Assembly (NCBI RefSeq): GCF_009733595.1
Contig: NZ_WOFH01000004.1
Coordinates: 620,001-684,000, forward strand
Origin: Actinomadura litoris
Lineage (GTDB): Bacteria; Actinomycetota; Actinomycetes; Streptosporangiales; Streptosporangiaceae
Direction of reading: 5' to 3'
DNA length: 64,000 nt
The notes under the pieces: generated by a model
The model's input: only the letters and a program-made list of their open reading frames with translations
Told to the model about the DNA's origin: nothing
Database searches by the model: none
Position numbers and translations under genes: made by a program
Shown: piece by piece, positions 1 through 8,854 of the stretch
Layout of the letters: each line of letters begins with the position of its first letter
Numbering within the stretch: position 1 is the first letter of the stretch

Positions 1-405
1 GAGGAAGCGCAGGGCGCTGGAGGCGAGGTCGTCGTAGGCGTGGACGAACGCGCTGCGCCCGGCGTCGGTGATGGCGAACCACTTGGCGGGACGGCCCCGG
101 CCGCGCCGGGCCTGCGTCCGTGCCTTGCGGACCTCGATCATGCCCTCGGCCAGCAGCGCGTCCAGGTGCCTGCGGATGGCGGCCGGCGTGAGGCCGACGC
201 GCTCCCCTAGGGTGGACGCGGTGACCGGGCCGTGCTCCAGGATGAGCCGGGCGACGCGGGCGCGGGTGTCGCGCTCGGTGTCGCCGCCCGCCTGCCGCCC
301 GCCTGCGAGCCCGCCTCCACCGCCGTGACCAGGGACGGAAGGCACGCCTGAGGGCCGCGCGACGGCGGCCTCCGCGTTCGTCCGATCCTGGCTCACGTTT
401 TTCAC
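1..405 (-). CDS. sufR: SufR-like winged-helix regulator (3' end off-window)
   Basis: This is a transcriptional regulator truncated by the window edge. About 135 N-terminal residues are visible. After a Gly/Pro-rich leader comes a winged-helix domain: a segment beginning TERDTRARVARLILEHGPVT, a recognition region with LTPAAIRRHL, and a basic wing rich in Arg (RRGRGRPAK). This resembles the SufR/DeoR-type regulator that precedes the suf iron-sulphur assembly operon in actinobacteria; the ABC exporter, heme A synthase and heme O synthase to the right fit that neighbourhood. The start is uncertain: GTG at 405 (VKNVSQ) or GTG at 396 (VSQ). The C-terminal region, where cluster-binding cysteines would lie, is not in the window, so the sufR name rests on synteny plus the DNA-binding half. 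Confidence 0.7.
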   Translation of the reverse strand, partial: MKNVSQDRTNAEAAVARPSGVPSVPGHGGGGGLAGGRQAGGDTERDTRARVARLILEHGPVTASTLGERVGLTPAAIRRHLDALLAEGMIEVRKARTQARRGRGRPAKWFAITDAGRSAFVHAYDDLASSALRFL

Positions 406-530
406 AACATCAGTGTGCCGTAATTCCTTCCTGCGAAACACCGGAATCCCGATGTCGTACCTCACGCAGGCAAGCCTTGCCTAACCTTGACCTTCGCCGG
501 GTGTGGCCCGGGGCGGCGGGACCGGCGTGA

Positions 531-1511
531 TCAGCCCTGCGGCTCCGACGGGAGCGACGGCACCGCGCCCCGGGGCAGGACGAGCACCGGGCACGGCGCC
601 GCGCGGACGATCTTGCCGGAGCCCTCGCCGAGGAACACCTTGCGCAGCGGGCCGTCGTTGCTGGACAGGCAGGCCAGCACCTCGCCGGGCAGCATGTCGC
701 AGGAGCCGAGGGCCGCGGCGACACCGGTCCCGACGACGGCCTCGGTCTCCACGGCGGCCTTCCCGAGGCCGCCGGAGCCGCCCGCGCCGCTCCCCCCGCC
801 CTGGCCGTCCGGGTCGTCGGTGAACAGGGCGGCGGCCTGGGCGAGGCCCTCCTCGGCCTGGGCGAGCTGCCGGGCCATGAGCTCGTCGGCGCCGCGGAAC
901 CGGGCGGCGAGGCCGGGCGGGCGCAGCACCAGCGTGAGGAGCCGGATCGGCAGCCCGAGCACCCGCGCGAACCCGGCGGCCGAGGCGAGCGGCCCGCCCG
1001 CGTCGCGGTGCCGCCAGTAGGCGATGGTGAGCCGCTCGAACCGGGGCGGCGCCTCCTCGGCGTAGCCGCGCGGCGCGAGCAGGACGGGCACGGGCGAGCC
1101 GTGCAGCAGCTGGTCGGCGGTGCTGCCGATGGCGATCCGGCCGCGGCGGCCGCGCGGCGCGGAGCCGATCACGATCAGCCCGGCGCCGGTGTCGCGGGCG
1201 ACCTCGATCAGCCCGCGCCCGCTGCCCCGGTGCGCGTGGACGCGCCGGGTCACCCCGTCCCGGAGCGAGAGGGGGTAGAGGTGGTCCAGGGCCTGGTCGA
1301 GCGCGGCGTCCGAGCGTTCGCGCAGGTAGGACACCCACTCGGCGTCGACCGAGCCGGGCCCGCGCGCGGGCCAGGCGGGCGGGTGGATGTTGGCCACGGT
1401 CAGCGAGCCCTCGGCCGCCCGGACGAACCGCGCCCCCAGGGCCAGCGCGTCGTCGCCGCGGTCGTCGGGCGCGTACCCGACGAGGACGCGCATTCCGTCC
1501 CGGTCGCTCAT
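531..1511 (-). CDS. Tandem universal stress protein (two Usp domains)
   Basis: A 326-residue protein with two UspA-like domains, about residues 7-148 and 158-316. The first carries the nucleotide-binding G-2x-G-9x-G(S/T) signature around residues 116-130 (starting GSAPRGRRG, ending GS). The second ends with a looser version followed by PCPVLVLPRG. A Gly/Ser-rich insert interrupts the second domain near residues 240-255. The ATG overlaps the stop of the upstream permease gene (ATGA), so it is the last gene of the arcB-arcC-permease operon. Usp proteins bind ATP and help cells through energy or oxygen limitation, which suits an operon that can make ATP from citrulline. The exact role is not deducible. 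Confidence 0.85.
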   Translation of the reverse strand: MSDRDGMRVLVGYAPDDRGDDALALGARFVRAAEGSLTVANIHPPAWPARGPGSVDAEWVSYLRERSDAALDQALDHLYPLSLRDGVTRRVHAHRGSGRGLIEVARDTGAGLIVIGSAPRGRRGRIAIGSTADQLLHGSPVPVLLAPRGYAEEAPPRFERLTIAYWRHRDAGGPLASAAGFARVLGLPIRLLTLVLRPPGLAARFRGADELMARQLAQAEEGLAQAAALFTDDPDGQGGGSGAGGSGGLGKAAVETEAVVGTGVAAALGSCDMLPGEVLACLSSNDGPLRKVFLGEGSGKIVRAAPCPVLVLPRGAVPSLPSEPQG

Positions 1512-2989
1512 CGGTTCTCCTTCCGGTTGCCGGGGGCGAGCCGCGAGTGGCGCCGCCCGTAGAGGGCGTAGGCGGCGAGCCCGACGAGCGTCCACAGCAG
1601 GAACACCATCCACGTGACGCCGCCGAGCCCGACCATCAGGTACACGCAGAACCCGACGCCGAGCAGCGGCGTCACCGGGTAGAGCGGTGTCCGGAAGCTG
1701 CGCGGCAGGTCGGGCCTGGTCCGCCGCAGCACGATGACGCCGACGCTGACCAGCGAGAAGGCGAACAGCGTGCCGATGCTGGTGGCGTCCACGAGGCGGC
1801 CGAGCGGGACCGCCGCGGCGAGCACCGCGATGAAGGCGGCGACGATCAGGGTGTTGGCGACGGGCACGGCGCGGCGCGGGCTGACCTTCTGGAACACGTG
1901 CGGGACGAGGCCGTCCCGCGACATCGCGAACAGGATGCGGGTCTGCCCGTACATGACGGTGAGCACGACGCTGGCGATCGCGACGACCGCGCCGAGCGAG
2001 AGGATCATGGACGGCCAGGAGCGCCCGGTCGCCTCGTCCAGCACCCGCGCGAGCGAGGCCTCCGAGCCCGACAGCTCGAACCGGGTCCAGTGCATCGCGC
2101 CGACGGCGGCGAGCCCGACCAGCACGTAGACGGCGGTCACGATCGCCAGCGACAGCACGATGGCGAGCGGCAGGTCGCGACGGGGGTTGCGGGCCTCCTC
2201 CCCGGCGGTGGACGCGGCGTCGAAGCCGATGTAGGAGAAGAACACCTTGGACCCGGCGGCGCTGATCCCGGCCCAGCCCATCGGCGCGAACGGGGTCAGG
2301 TTCCCGCCCCGGAACGCGGTGAAGGCGACGGCGCAGAAGAACAGCAGCACGGCGATCTTGAGGAACACCATGACCGTGTTGGCGGTGGCGCTCTCGGACG
2401 TGCCGCGCAGCAGCAGGAACGTCGCGATCGCCACCACGGCGACGGCGGGCAGGTTGAGGACGCCGCCGCCCTCGCCCGGCGAGTTGCTGATCGCCGCGGG
2501 CATCGTGACGTCGAACGCCTTGGCGAAGAACTCGTTCAGGTAGGAGCCCCAGCCGACCGCGACCGCCGACACCGAGACCGCGTACTCCAGCAGCAGGCAC
2601 CACCCGCACACCCACGCGACCAGCTCGCCGAGCGTCGCGTAGGCGTAGGAGTAGGACGAGCCGGACACCGGGATCGTCCCGGCCAGCTCGGCGTAGGACA
2701 GGGCGGAGAACAGCGCGGTGACCGCCGCGAGGACGAACGCCAGCACGACGGCCGGGCCCGCCTTCGGCACCGCCTCGCCCAGCACGACGAAGATGCCCGT
2801 GCCGAGCGTCGCGCCGACGCTGAACAGCGTGAGCTGGAGCAGGCTCATCGACCGCCGCAGCTCGCCGCCCTCGCCCTGGCCGCCCTCGGCGACGATCCGG
2901 TCGACGGGCTTGGTCCGCAGCAGCTCCCGCACCAGCCCGCGCCCCGGGCCGTGGGGGGTGCCGCCGGTGGGGCTCGCGGTGGCGGTCAC
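1508..2989 (-). CDS. APC-family amino acid permease
   Basis: A 493-residue polytopic membrane protein of the amino acid-polyamine-organocation superfamily. A hydrophilic N-terminus of about 45 residues is followed by roughly 12 hydrophobic segments. The first helix holds the substrate-binding GATLGTGIF motif, and PVSGSSYSYAYATLGE follows helix 2, which resembles cationic amino acid transporters. The GTG start overlaps the carbamate kinase stop (GTGA) and the stop overlaps the Usp start, so translation is coupled on both sides. Its position in an ornithine carbamoyltransferase/carbamate kinase operon suggests that it carries arginine, citrulline or ornithine. The substrate itself is inference. 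Confidence 0.9.
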   Translation of the reverse strand: MTATASPTGGTPHGPGRGLVRELLRTKPVDRIVAEGGQGEGGELRRSMSLLQLTLFSVGATLGTGIFVVLGEAVPKAGPAVVLAFVLAAVTALFSALSYAELAGTIPVSGSSYSYAYATLGELVAWVCGWCLLLEYAVSVSAVAVGWGSYLNEFFAKAFDVTMPAAISNSPGEGGGVLNLPAVAVVAIATFLLLRGTSESATANTVMVFLKIAVLLFFCAVAFTAFRGGNLTPFAPMGWAGISAAGSKVFFSYIGFDAASTAGEEARNPRRDLPLAIVLSLAIVTAVYVLVGLAAVGAMHWTRFELSGSEASLARVLDEATGRSWPSMILSLGAVVAIASVVLTVMYGQTRILFAMSRDGLVPHVFQKVSPRRAVPVANTLIVAAFIAVLAAAVPLGRLVDATSIGTLFAFSLVSVGVIVLRRTRPDLPRSFRTPLYPVTPLLGVGFCVYLMVGLGGVTWMVFLLWTLVGLAAYALYGRRHSRLAPGNRKENR

Positions 2990-3924
2990 AGCGTGCTCTC
3001 CAGCGGCCAGGTGGCGTTCGGCGTGATGATCGTCCCGGCCGCCCCCGCCAGGATCCGCTCGCACTCGTCGAGCCGCCCGATCGCGGCCATGTCGCCGGTC
3101 CGCTCGACGAACCCGGCGGCGGCCTCGACCTTCGGCCCCATCGACCCGGCGGGGAACTCCTCGGCGCGCAGCTCGTGCGGGGTGGTGTGCCCGATCCCCT
3201 CCTGGCGGGACGTCCCGAAGTTCCGCATGACCTGCGGGACGTCGGTGAGGATCAGCAGCGCGTCCACCTCCAGCGTCTCGGCCAGCACGGACGCGGTGAG
3301 GTCCTTGTCGATCACCGCCTCGACGCCCTCCAGCCGGCCGACGTCGTTGCGGAACACCGGGATCCCCCCGCCGCCCGCGCAGACCACGACCGCCCCGCTC
3401 CGCACGAGCAGCCGGATCAGCCGGGTCTCGATCACCCGCTGCGGCCGCGGCGAGGGCACGACGCGGCGCCACCCGGCGCCGCCGTCCTCGGCGACCGTCC
3501 AGCCGTACTCGGCGGCGAGCCGCTCCGCCTCCGCACGCGGGTAGACCTGGCCGACGAACTTGGTGGGGCGCTCGAACGCCGGGTCGACCGCCGACACCAG
3601 CGTCTGGTTGATCATGGCGACGACCTGGCGGCCCGGGAGCGCGTTCTGCAGGGCCTGGAGCATCCAGTAGCCGATCATGCCCTGGGTCTCGGCGCCGATC
3701 GTGTCCAGCGGGTAGGGGCGGGTCAGCGCGGCGTCGTTCACGCTCTCCAGCGACAGCACCCCGACCTGCGGCCCGTTGCCGTGCGTGAGGATCAGCTCGT
3801 GCCGCTCGGCGAGCGGCGCGAGCGCCCGCACCGCCGTGTCGACGTTGGCCCGCTGCAGGTCGGCGTCGGGCGTGTCGCCCCGCTTGACCAGCGCGTTCCC
3901 TCCGAGCGCGACCAGTACGCGCAT
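2986..3924 (-). CDS. arcC: Carbamate kinase
   Basis: A 312-residue cytoplasmic kinase, the usual length of the family. It transfers the phosphoryl group of carbamoyl phosphate to ADP, giving ATP, ammonia and CO2. The start MRVLVALGGNAL carries the N-terminal GGNA motif, HGNGPQVG follows near residue 48, CAGGGGIPVF near 180 and VIDKDLTA near 206, all typical of ArcC-type amino acid kinases. The end reads GTIITPNATWPL. It lies 47 bp downstream of arcB and overlaps the permease gene. Together with ArcB it would form the energy-yielding half of the arginine deiminase pathway; no arginine deiminase gene is present in the window. Confidence 0.95.
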   Translation of the reverse strand: MRVLVALGGNALVKRGDTPDADLQRANVDTAVRALAPLAERHELILTHGNGPQVGVLSLESVNDAALTRPYPLDTIGAETQGMIGYWMLQALQNALPGRQVVAMINQTLVSAVDPAFERPTKFVGQVYPRAEAERLAAEYGWTVAEDGGAGWRRVVPSPRPQRVIETRLIRLLVRSGAVVVCAGGGGIPVFRNDVGRLEGVEAVIDKDLTASVLAETLEVDALLILTDVPQVMRNFGTSRQEGIGHTTPHELRAEEFPAGSMGPKVEAAAGFVERTGDMAAIGRLDECERILAGAAGTIITPNATWPLESTL

Positions 3925-3971
3925 ACCCCTCGCCCGTCCCCTCCCGGCGGCCGGAGGACGCGACGCCCCGG

Positions 3972-4973
3972 TCAGCCGAGCGTCGCGACCATGACCGCCT
4001 TGATCGTGTGCATGCGGTTCTCCGCCTCGTCGAAGACGACCGAGGCGTCCGACTCGAAGACCTCGTCGGTCACCTCCAGCTCCTCCAGCCCGGTCCGCTG
4101 GAAGACCCTTTCCCCCACCGACGTCTCCCGGTTGTGGAAGGACGGCAGGCAGTGCATGAACTTCGCGCGCGGGTTCCCGGTCGCGGCCATCACGGCCGCG
4201 TTCACCTGGTAGGGGCGCAGCAGCGCGATCCGCTCCTCCCAGATGTCCTCGGGCTCGCCCATCGAGACCCAGATGTCGGTGAGGACGAAGTCGGCGCCCC
4301 GGACGCCCTCCGCGACGTCGTCGAGGACGCTGATCCGCGCGCCGGTCGCGGCGGCGACCGCGCGGGCGGGCTTGACGACGGCCGTCTCGTCCGGCCAGAG
4401 GGCACGGGGCGCGACGATCCGGACGTCCATGCCGAGCAGCGCGCCCGCCACCACGTAGGAGTTGCCCATGTTGCTGCGGGCGTCGCCCAGGTAGGCGTAG
4501 GTGATCTCGTGCGCGGGCTTGTCGCCGTGCTCGCGCATGGTGAGCATGTCGGCGAGCATCTGCGTCGGATGCCAGTCGTCGGTCAGCCCGTTGTAGACCG
4601 GCACGCCGGAGTGGTGGGCCAGGTCCTCCAGGTGCCGCTGGCTGGCCCCCCGGAACTCGATGGCGTCGAACATCCGCCCGAGGACGCGCGCGGTGTCCTT
4701 CATCGACTCCTTGTGGCCGATCTGCGCATGGCCCGGGTCGAGGTAGGTGGTGTGGGCGCCCTGGTCGTGCGCGGCGACCTCGAACGCGCAGCGCGTCCTG
4801 GTGGAGGTCTTCTCGAAGATCAGCGCGATGTTCCTGCCGGTCAGGCGGGGACGCTCGGTCCCGCCGCGCTTGGCGGCCTTCAGCTCCGCCGCCAGGTCGA
4901 GCAGGAAGCCGAACTCCCTCGGTGCGAGGTCCAGCTCGCGGAGCAGGCTGCGCCCCCGCAGGTTGTACGCCAT
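3972..4973 (-). CDS. arcB: Ornithine carbamoyltransferase, catabolic type
   Basis: A 333-residue enzyme that here probably runs citrulline phosphorolysis to ornithine and carbamoyl phosphate. The carbamoyl-phosphate loop STRTR is at residues 57-61, [10 protein letters not shown] follows near the middle, and the ornithine-site motif HCLP is at about 274-277 (HCLPSFHN). I chose the ATG at 4973 because a GGAGG lies about 8-12 bases upstream and the length then equals the family norm. An in-frame ATG at 5003 would add ten residues. First gene of a four-gene operon with arcC, an APC permease and a Usp protein, which favours the catabolic over the biosynthetic role. A putrescine carbamoyltransferase is less likely. 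Confidence 0.9.
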   Translation of the reverse strand: MAYNLRGRSLLRELDLAPREFGFLLDLAAELKAAKRGGTERPRLTGRNIALIFEKTSTRTRCAFEVAAHDQGAHTTYLDPGHAQIGHKESMKDTARVLGRMFDAIEFRGASQRHLEDLAHHSGVPVYNGLTDDWHPTQMLADMLTMREHGDKPAHEITYAYLGDARSNMGNSYVVAGALLGMDVRIVAPRALWPDETAVVKPARAVAAATGARISVLDDVAEGVRGADFVLTDIWVSMGEPEDIWEERIALLRPYQVNAAVMAATGNPRAKFMHCLPSFHNRETSVGERVFQRTGLEELEVTDEVFESDASVVFDEAENRMHTIKAVMVATLG

Positions 4974-5170
4974 GCGCCGGGCCTCCGTCCCTCGTGACGT
5001 CATCCGTGGTCGTGGGGACGAGCCATGCGGCGTACGACCCTTACGGCCCGGGAGCTACCCGGCGCCCGATCGACGAAACGCCTCCCCGCGCGGTCGCGGG
5101 AGGCGGACGGGCGCGCCGAGCGGCGGTGCCGGACGCGGGCCCGTCCGGGCCCGGACCTAGACTCATCTGC

Positions 5171-6097
5171 ATGACACCCCCCGGAGACGGCGCGGTCGAG
5201 CTGGGCTCGCTCGTCAAGCGCTACGGCACGGCGGCGGCCGTGGACGGCCTGTCGCTGACCGCCGCCCGGGGCGCCGTCACGGCGCTGCTCGGGCCCAACG
5301 GGGCGGGCAAGACCACCACGATCGAGATCTGCGAGGGGTTCCGCCGCGCCGACGCCGGGACCGTCCGCGTCCTCGGCCTCGACCCCGTCGCCGACGCGCG
5401 GGCCCTCAAACCCCGCGTCGGCGTCATGCCGCAGTCGGGCGGCGTGCCGGGCACGGCGCGGGCCGGGGAGTTCCTGAAGCTCGTCGCCTCCTTCCACGCC
5501 ACCCCCCTCGACCCGGACGCGCTGCTGGCGCGGCTCGGGCTCACCGAGCACGCCCGCACCCCGTTCCGGCGGCTGTCGGGCGGGCAGCAGCAGCGGCTGT
5601 CGCTGGCGGTCGCCGTGGTCGGACGCCCCGAGCTGGTGTTCCTCGACGAGCCCACCACCGGCCTCGACCCGCAGGCCAGGCACGCCACCTGGGAGCTGGT
5701 CGAGGGGCTGCGCGCCGCCGGGGCGTCGGTCGTGCTCACCACCCACAACATGGACGAGGCCGAGCGGCTCGCCGACCGGGTCGTCATCGTCGACCACGGC
5801 AGGGTCGTCGCGGAGGGCACCCCGGTCGAGCTGACCGGCGCCGAGCGGCAGCTGCGCTTCCGCGCCCGCCCGGGGCTCGGGCTGGAGGAGCTGATCTCCG
5901 CGCTGCCCGCCGGGAGCGCCGCCAAGGAGTCGCCCGCCGGGCACTACCTGATCGAGGCGGACGTGCGCCCCGAACTGCTGGCGACCGTCACCGCCTGGTG
6001 CGCCTCGCACGGCGTCCTCACCGAGGACCTGCGCATCGAGCGCCGCACGCTGGAGGACGTCTTCCTGGAGCTGACCGGACGGGAGCTGCGCCCATGA
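5171..6097 (+). CDS. ABC exporter ATP-binding protein
   Basis: A 308-residue nucleotide-binding subunit of a DrrA/CcmA-like export ABC transporter. Walker A GPNGAGKTT is at residues 41-49, the signature LSGGQQQR near 135-142, Walker B LVFLDEPTTGLDP follows, and the switch His sits in LTTHNMDEAE. A C-terminal domain of about 90 residues with no Walker motifs follows, as is normal in this subfamily. Its stop overlaps the start of the permease gene by ATGA. In actinobacteria an ABC pair of this kind commonly lies between the suf regulator and heme A synthase, which matches the context. The transported compound is unknown. Confidence 0.9.
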   Translation: MTPPGDGAVELGSLVKRYGTAAAVDGLSLTAARGAVTALLGPNGAGKTTTIEICEGFRRADAGTVRVLGLDPVADARALKPRVGVMPQSGGVPGTARAGEFLKLVASFHATPLDPDALLARLGLTEHARTPFRRLSGGQQQRLSLAVAVVGRPELVFLDEPTTGLDPQARHATWELVEGLRAAGASVVLTTHNMDEAERLADRVVIVDHGRVVAEGTPVELTGAERQLRFRARPGLGLEELISALPAGSAAKESPAGHYLIEADVRPELLATVTAWCASHGVLTEDLRIERRTLEDVFLELTGRELRP

Positions 6098-6888
6098 CCA
6101 CGGCCACGCCCGGACCCGCGGCGGCCGAGCTGGACCTCGCGCCCGCGCCGGGCGCCGTCCCGCTGCCGCGCATGGTCCTGTCCCAGGCCGCCTACGAGTT
6201 CCGCACGGTGCTGCGCAACGGCGAGCAGCTGCTGCTGACGCTGGTCATCCCGGTCGTGCTGCTCACCCTGTTCAGCGCCACCTCGCTGCTGGACCTCGGC
6301 TCCGGCCGCCGCGTCGACTTCCTCGCGCCCGGCATCCTCGCGCTGGCGGTGATGTCCACCGCGTTCACCGGCCAGGCGATCGGCACCGGCTTCGAGCGCC
6401 GCTACGGCGTGCTGAAGCGGCTCGGCGCCACGCCGCTGCCGCGCGGCGGGCTGATCGCCGCCAAGACCCTCACGGTCGTCGCGGTCGAGGCGCTCCAGGC
6501 CGCGGTGATCTGCGCCGTGGCGCTGGCGCTCGGCTGGCACCCGCACGGCGACCCCGCCTCGGTGCTCGCGCTGCTCCTGCTCGGCACCGCCGCGTTCAGC
6601 GGGTTCGGGCTGCTGATGGCGGGAACGCTCCGGGCCGAGGCGACCCTCGCCGCCGCCAACCTCGTCTACATCCTGCTGCTGGCGGTCGGCGGCGTGGTGT
6701 TCCCCCTCGACAAGTTCCCCGGCGGTGTCCGGGACGCCCTGGAGCTGCTGCCCATCTCCGCGCTGGCGGACGGGCTGCGCCGCGTCCTGCAGGACGGGGC
6801 CGCGTTCCCCGGCAAGCCGCTCCTCGTCCTGGCCGTGTGGGCCGCCGCGGGGCTCGTCCTCGCGGCCCGATTCTTCAGGTGGGAGTGA
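6094..6888 (+). CDS. ABC-2 type export permease
   Basis: A 264-residue membrane subunit paired with the preceding ATPase. After a 27-residue hydrophilic leader there are about six hydrophobic segments. The typical ABC-2 pattern includes a GQAIGTGFERRYGVLKRLGA stretch after helix 2 and a FPLDKFPGGVRD loop before the last helix. Its ATG overlaps the ATPase stop, so the two subunits are translationally coupled. A GTG four bases after its stop starts the EamA gene, so all three are probably co-transcribed. Confidence 0.88.
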   Translation: MTTATPGPAAAELDLAPAPGAVPLPRMVLSQAAYEFRTVLRNGEQLLLTLVIPVVLLTLFSATSLLDLGSGRRVDFLAPGILALAVMSTAFTGQAIGTGFERRYGVLKRLGATPLPRGGLIAAKTLTVVAVEALQAAVICAVALALGWHPHGDPASVLALLLLGTAAFSGFGLLMAGTLRAEATLAAANLVYILLLAVGGVVFPLDKFPGGVRDALELLPISALADGLRRVLQDGAAFPGKPLLVLAVWAAAGLVLAARFFRWE

Positions 6889-6892
6889 GACG

Positions 6893-7858
6893 GTGGCGCT
6901 CACCGAGGCACCCGGCCCGCCCCTGCGGCGTTCCGGACGCGCGTCCTCGCCCGGTAGGTTCTCGCCCGGTAGGTTCTCGCTCGGTTCGCTGTCGCTGGGG
7001 TCGGTGCCGCCGCCCGCGCTGATCCTGCTCGGCATCATCTCGCTCCAGGTCGGCGCCGGGCTCGCCAAGAACCTCTTCGACCGGCTGCCGCCGAGCGCCG
7101 TCGTGTCGATCCGGCTGCTGACCTCGGCGATCGTGCTGGGCTTCCTCGCCCGGGGGGCGCTGCGGACGGTCCTGCGCGACCACTCCCGCACGAGCCTGGC
7201 GATCGCGGCCGGGTTCGGGCTGGCGCTGTCGCTGATGAACTTCTCGATCTACCAGTCGTTCGCCCGGATCCCCCTCGGCGTCGCGGTGACGATCGAGTTC
7301 CTCGGGCCGCTGCTGGTCGCGCTCGCCGCGTCCCGGCGTCCGCGCGACCTCGTGTGGGCGGCGCTGGCGGGCACGGGCGTGGTGATGCTGGCCGAGGGCG
7401 GCGGCGACATGGACCTCGTCGGCGTCGGGTTCGCGCTGCTCGCCGGGGCGTGCTGGGCCGCCTACATCCTGCTGACCGCCGCCACCGGCAAGCGGTTCTC
7501 CGGCTCGACCGGGCTCGCCGTCGCCAGCATCGTCGGGACGGCGCTGGTCCTGCCGCTCGGCGTCGCCTCCGGCGGCACCGCGCTGCTCGACCCGAAGCTG
7601 CTGCTGATCGGCCTCGGCGTCGGGCTGCTGTCGTCGGTGATCCCCTACTCGCTGGAGCTGGAGGCGCTGCGGCGGATGCCCGCCCGCGTCTTCGGCATCC
7701 TGATGAGCCTGGAGCCCGCCGTCGCCGCGCTCGTCGGCGTGACGATCCTCGGCGAGGTCCTCGGCGCCCGGCAGTGGGCCGCGATCGGCTGCGTGATCGT
7801 CGCCTGCGCGGGCGCCACGCTGGGCCAGCGGACCCCGCCCGAGGCACCGGAGGCGTGA
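6893..7858 (+). CDS. EamA/DMT-family transporter
   Basis: A 321-residue membrane protein with ten predicted hydrophobic helices in two EamA repeats. The second repeat ends near LSSVIPYSLELEALRRMPARVFGILMSLEPAVAA (only the short motif SLELEALRRM is diagnostic), typical of RhtA-like homoserine/threonine exporters. The N-terminus before the first helix carries four pentapeptide repeats of the form S-(P/L)-G-(R/S)-(F/L/V), encoded by a 15-bp tandem repeat (see 6947-7006). The GTG start is separated by four bases from the ABC permease stop. Substrate not known; amino acid or metabolite export is the usual role. Confidence 0.85.
   Translation: MALTEAPGPPLRRSGRASSPGRFSPGRFSLGSLSLGSVPPPALILLGIISLQVGAGLAKNLFDRLPPSAVVSIRLLTSAIVLGFLARGALRTVLRDHSRTSLAIAAGFGLALSLMNFSIYQSFARIPLGVAVTIEFLGPLLVALAASRRPRDLVWAALAGTGVVMLAEGGGDMDLVGVGFALLAGACWAAYILLTAATGKRFSGSTGLAVASIVGTALVLPLGVASGGTALLDPKLLLIGLGVGLLSSVIPYSLELEALRRMPARVFGILMSLEPAVAALVGVTILGEVLGARQWAAIGCVIVACAGATLGQRTPPEAPEA
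6947..7006 (+). repeat. 15-bp tandem repeat, four units, in frame
   Basis: Four consecutive 15-bp units start at 6947, 6962, 6977 and 6992. The first two are identical (TCGCCCGGTAGGTTC); the third and fourth drift. They encode SPGRF, SPGRF, SLGSL and SLGSV in the cytoplasmic leader of the EamA transporter. The first two units use the rare AGG codon, unlike the rest of the gene. Confidence 0.85.
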
Positions 7859-7975
7859 CGCCGAAAGCGCGGCCCGCGTGACGCGGGAAGCGCCGGAAAC
7901 GTCCGGGACGTCGCGGACGGGCGCGGCGCCGTGCGAGGATCGGGGCAGGCGACCGTCGAGCCGAGAGGAGCCTTC

Positions 7976-8815
7976 GTGACCGGCAGCACCGAGGACCAGG
8001 GGATCCCGCCCGAGTTCTTCGAGGTGGGGACGGCGTCGTTCGTCGACTTCCTGCGCCTGCACTCCCCCGGCCTGCTGCCCGTCAACCGGCTGCCGGACGC
8101 CGGGACCGTCCCCGAGCTGCCGCACGGCACGACCGTCCTGGCGCTGACGTTCCCGGGCGGCGTCATGATGGCGGGCGACCGGCGCGCCACCCAGGGCAAC
8201 CGCATCGCCTACCGCGAGCTGGAGAAGGTGCAGCGCGGCGACGAGTACTCCGCCGTGGCGTTCGCCGGCACCGTCGGGATCGCACTGGAGATGGTCCGCC
8301 TGTTCCAGGTGGAGCTGGAGCACTACGAGAAGATGGAGACCGTCCCGCTGTCGCTGCCGGCCAAGGCCCGCCGCCTCGGCGCCGTCATCCAGGCCAACCT
8401 CGCGCAGGCGCTCCAGGGCCTCGCGGTCGTCCCGCTGTTCGCCGGGTACGAGCCGGGCGCCGAGACCGGGCGGATCTACTCCTACGACATCACCGGCGCC
8501 CCGCAGGAGACCCGCGGCTTCCACGCCGACGGCTCCGGCTCCCCCTACGCGCTCGGCTCGCTCAAGAAGCTCTACCGGCCCGACCTGTCGATCCGCGACG
8601 CCGCGACCGTCAGCGTCCAGGCGCTCTACGACGCCGCCGACGACGACTCCGCCACCGGCGGCCCCGACCGGTCGCGGCGCATCTACCCCACCGTCGCGGT
8701 CGTCACCGAGGACGGCTACCGCGCCCTGCCGCAGGACGAGGTCGCCGAGATCGCCGGGGAGGTCCTCGACGCGCGCCGGAGCGCGCCCCGCGGGCCCGTC
8801 GCGCCACTGCGCTGA
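7976..8815 (+). CDS. prcB: Stand-alone 20S proteasome beta subunit
   Basis: A 279-residue proteasome beta subunit precursor. The propeptide is about 51 residues; cleavage before the first Thr in HG/TTVLAL would expose Thr52 as the catalytic Thr1. The other catalytic residues are in place: Asp17 (AGDRRATQG) and Lys33 (LEKVQRG) in mature numbering. ALYDAADDDSATGGPD near the C-terminus is typical of actinobacterial PrcB. The GTG start follows GAGAGGAG by six bases. There is no prcA, pup, dop or pafA next to it, unlike the normal proteasome locus, so this is probably a second, orphan beta subunit that would pair with an alpha subunit encoded elsewhere. It lies 39 bp before polX. Confidence 0.9.
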   Translation: MTGSTEDQGIPPEFFEVGTASFVDFLRLHSPGLLPVNRLPDAGTVPELPHGTTVLALTFPGGVMMAGDRRATQGNRIAYRELEKVQRGDEYSAVAFAGTVGIALEMVRLFQVELEHYEKMETVPLSLPAKARRLGAVIQANLAQALQGLAVVPLFAGYEPGAETGRIYSYDITGAPQETRGFHADGSGSPYALGSLKKLYRPDLSIRDAATVSVQALYDAADDDSATGGPDRSRRIYPTVAVVTEDGYRALPQDEVAEIAGEVLDARRSAPRGPVAPLR

Positions 8816-8854
8816 GCGCCGGAAACGTCGTACCCGGCTCGTAGACTCGGCCGT

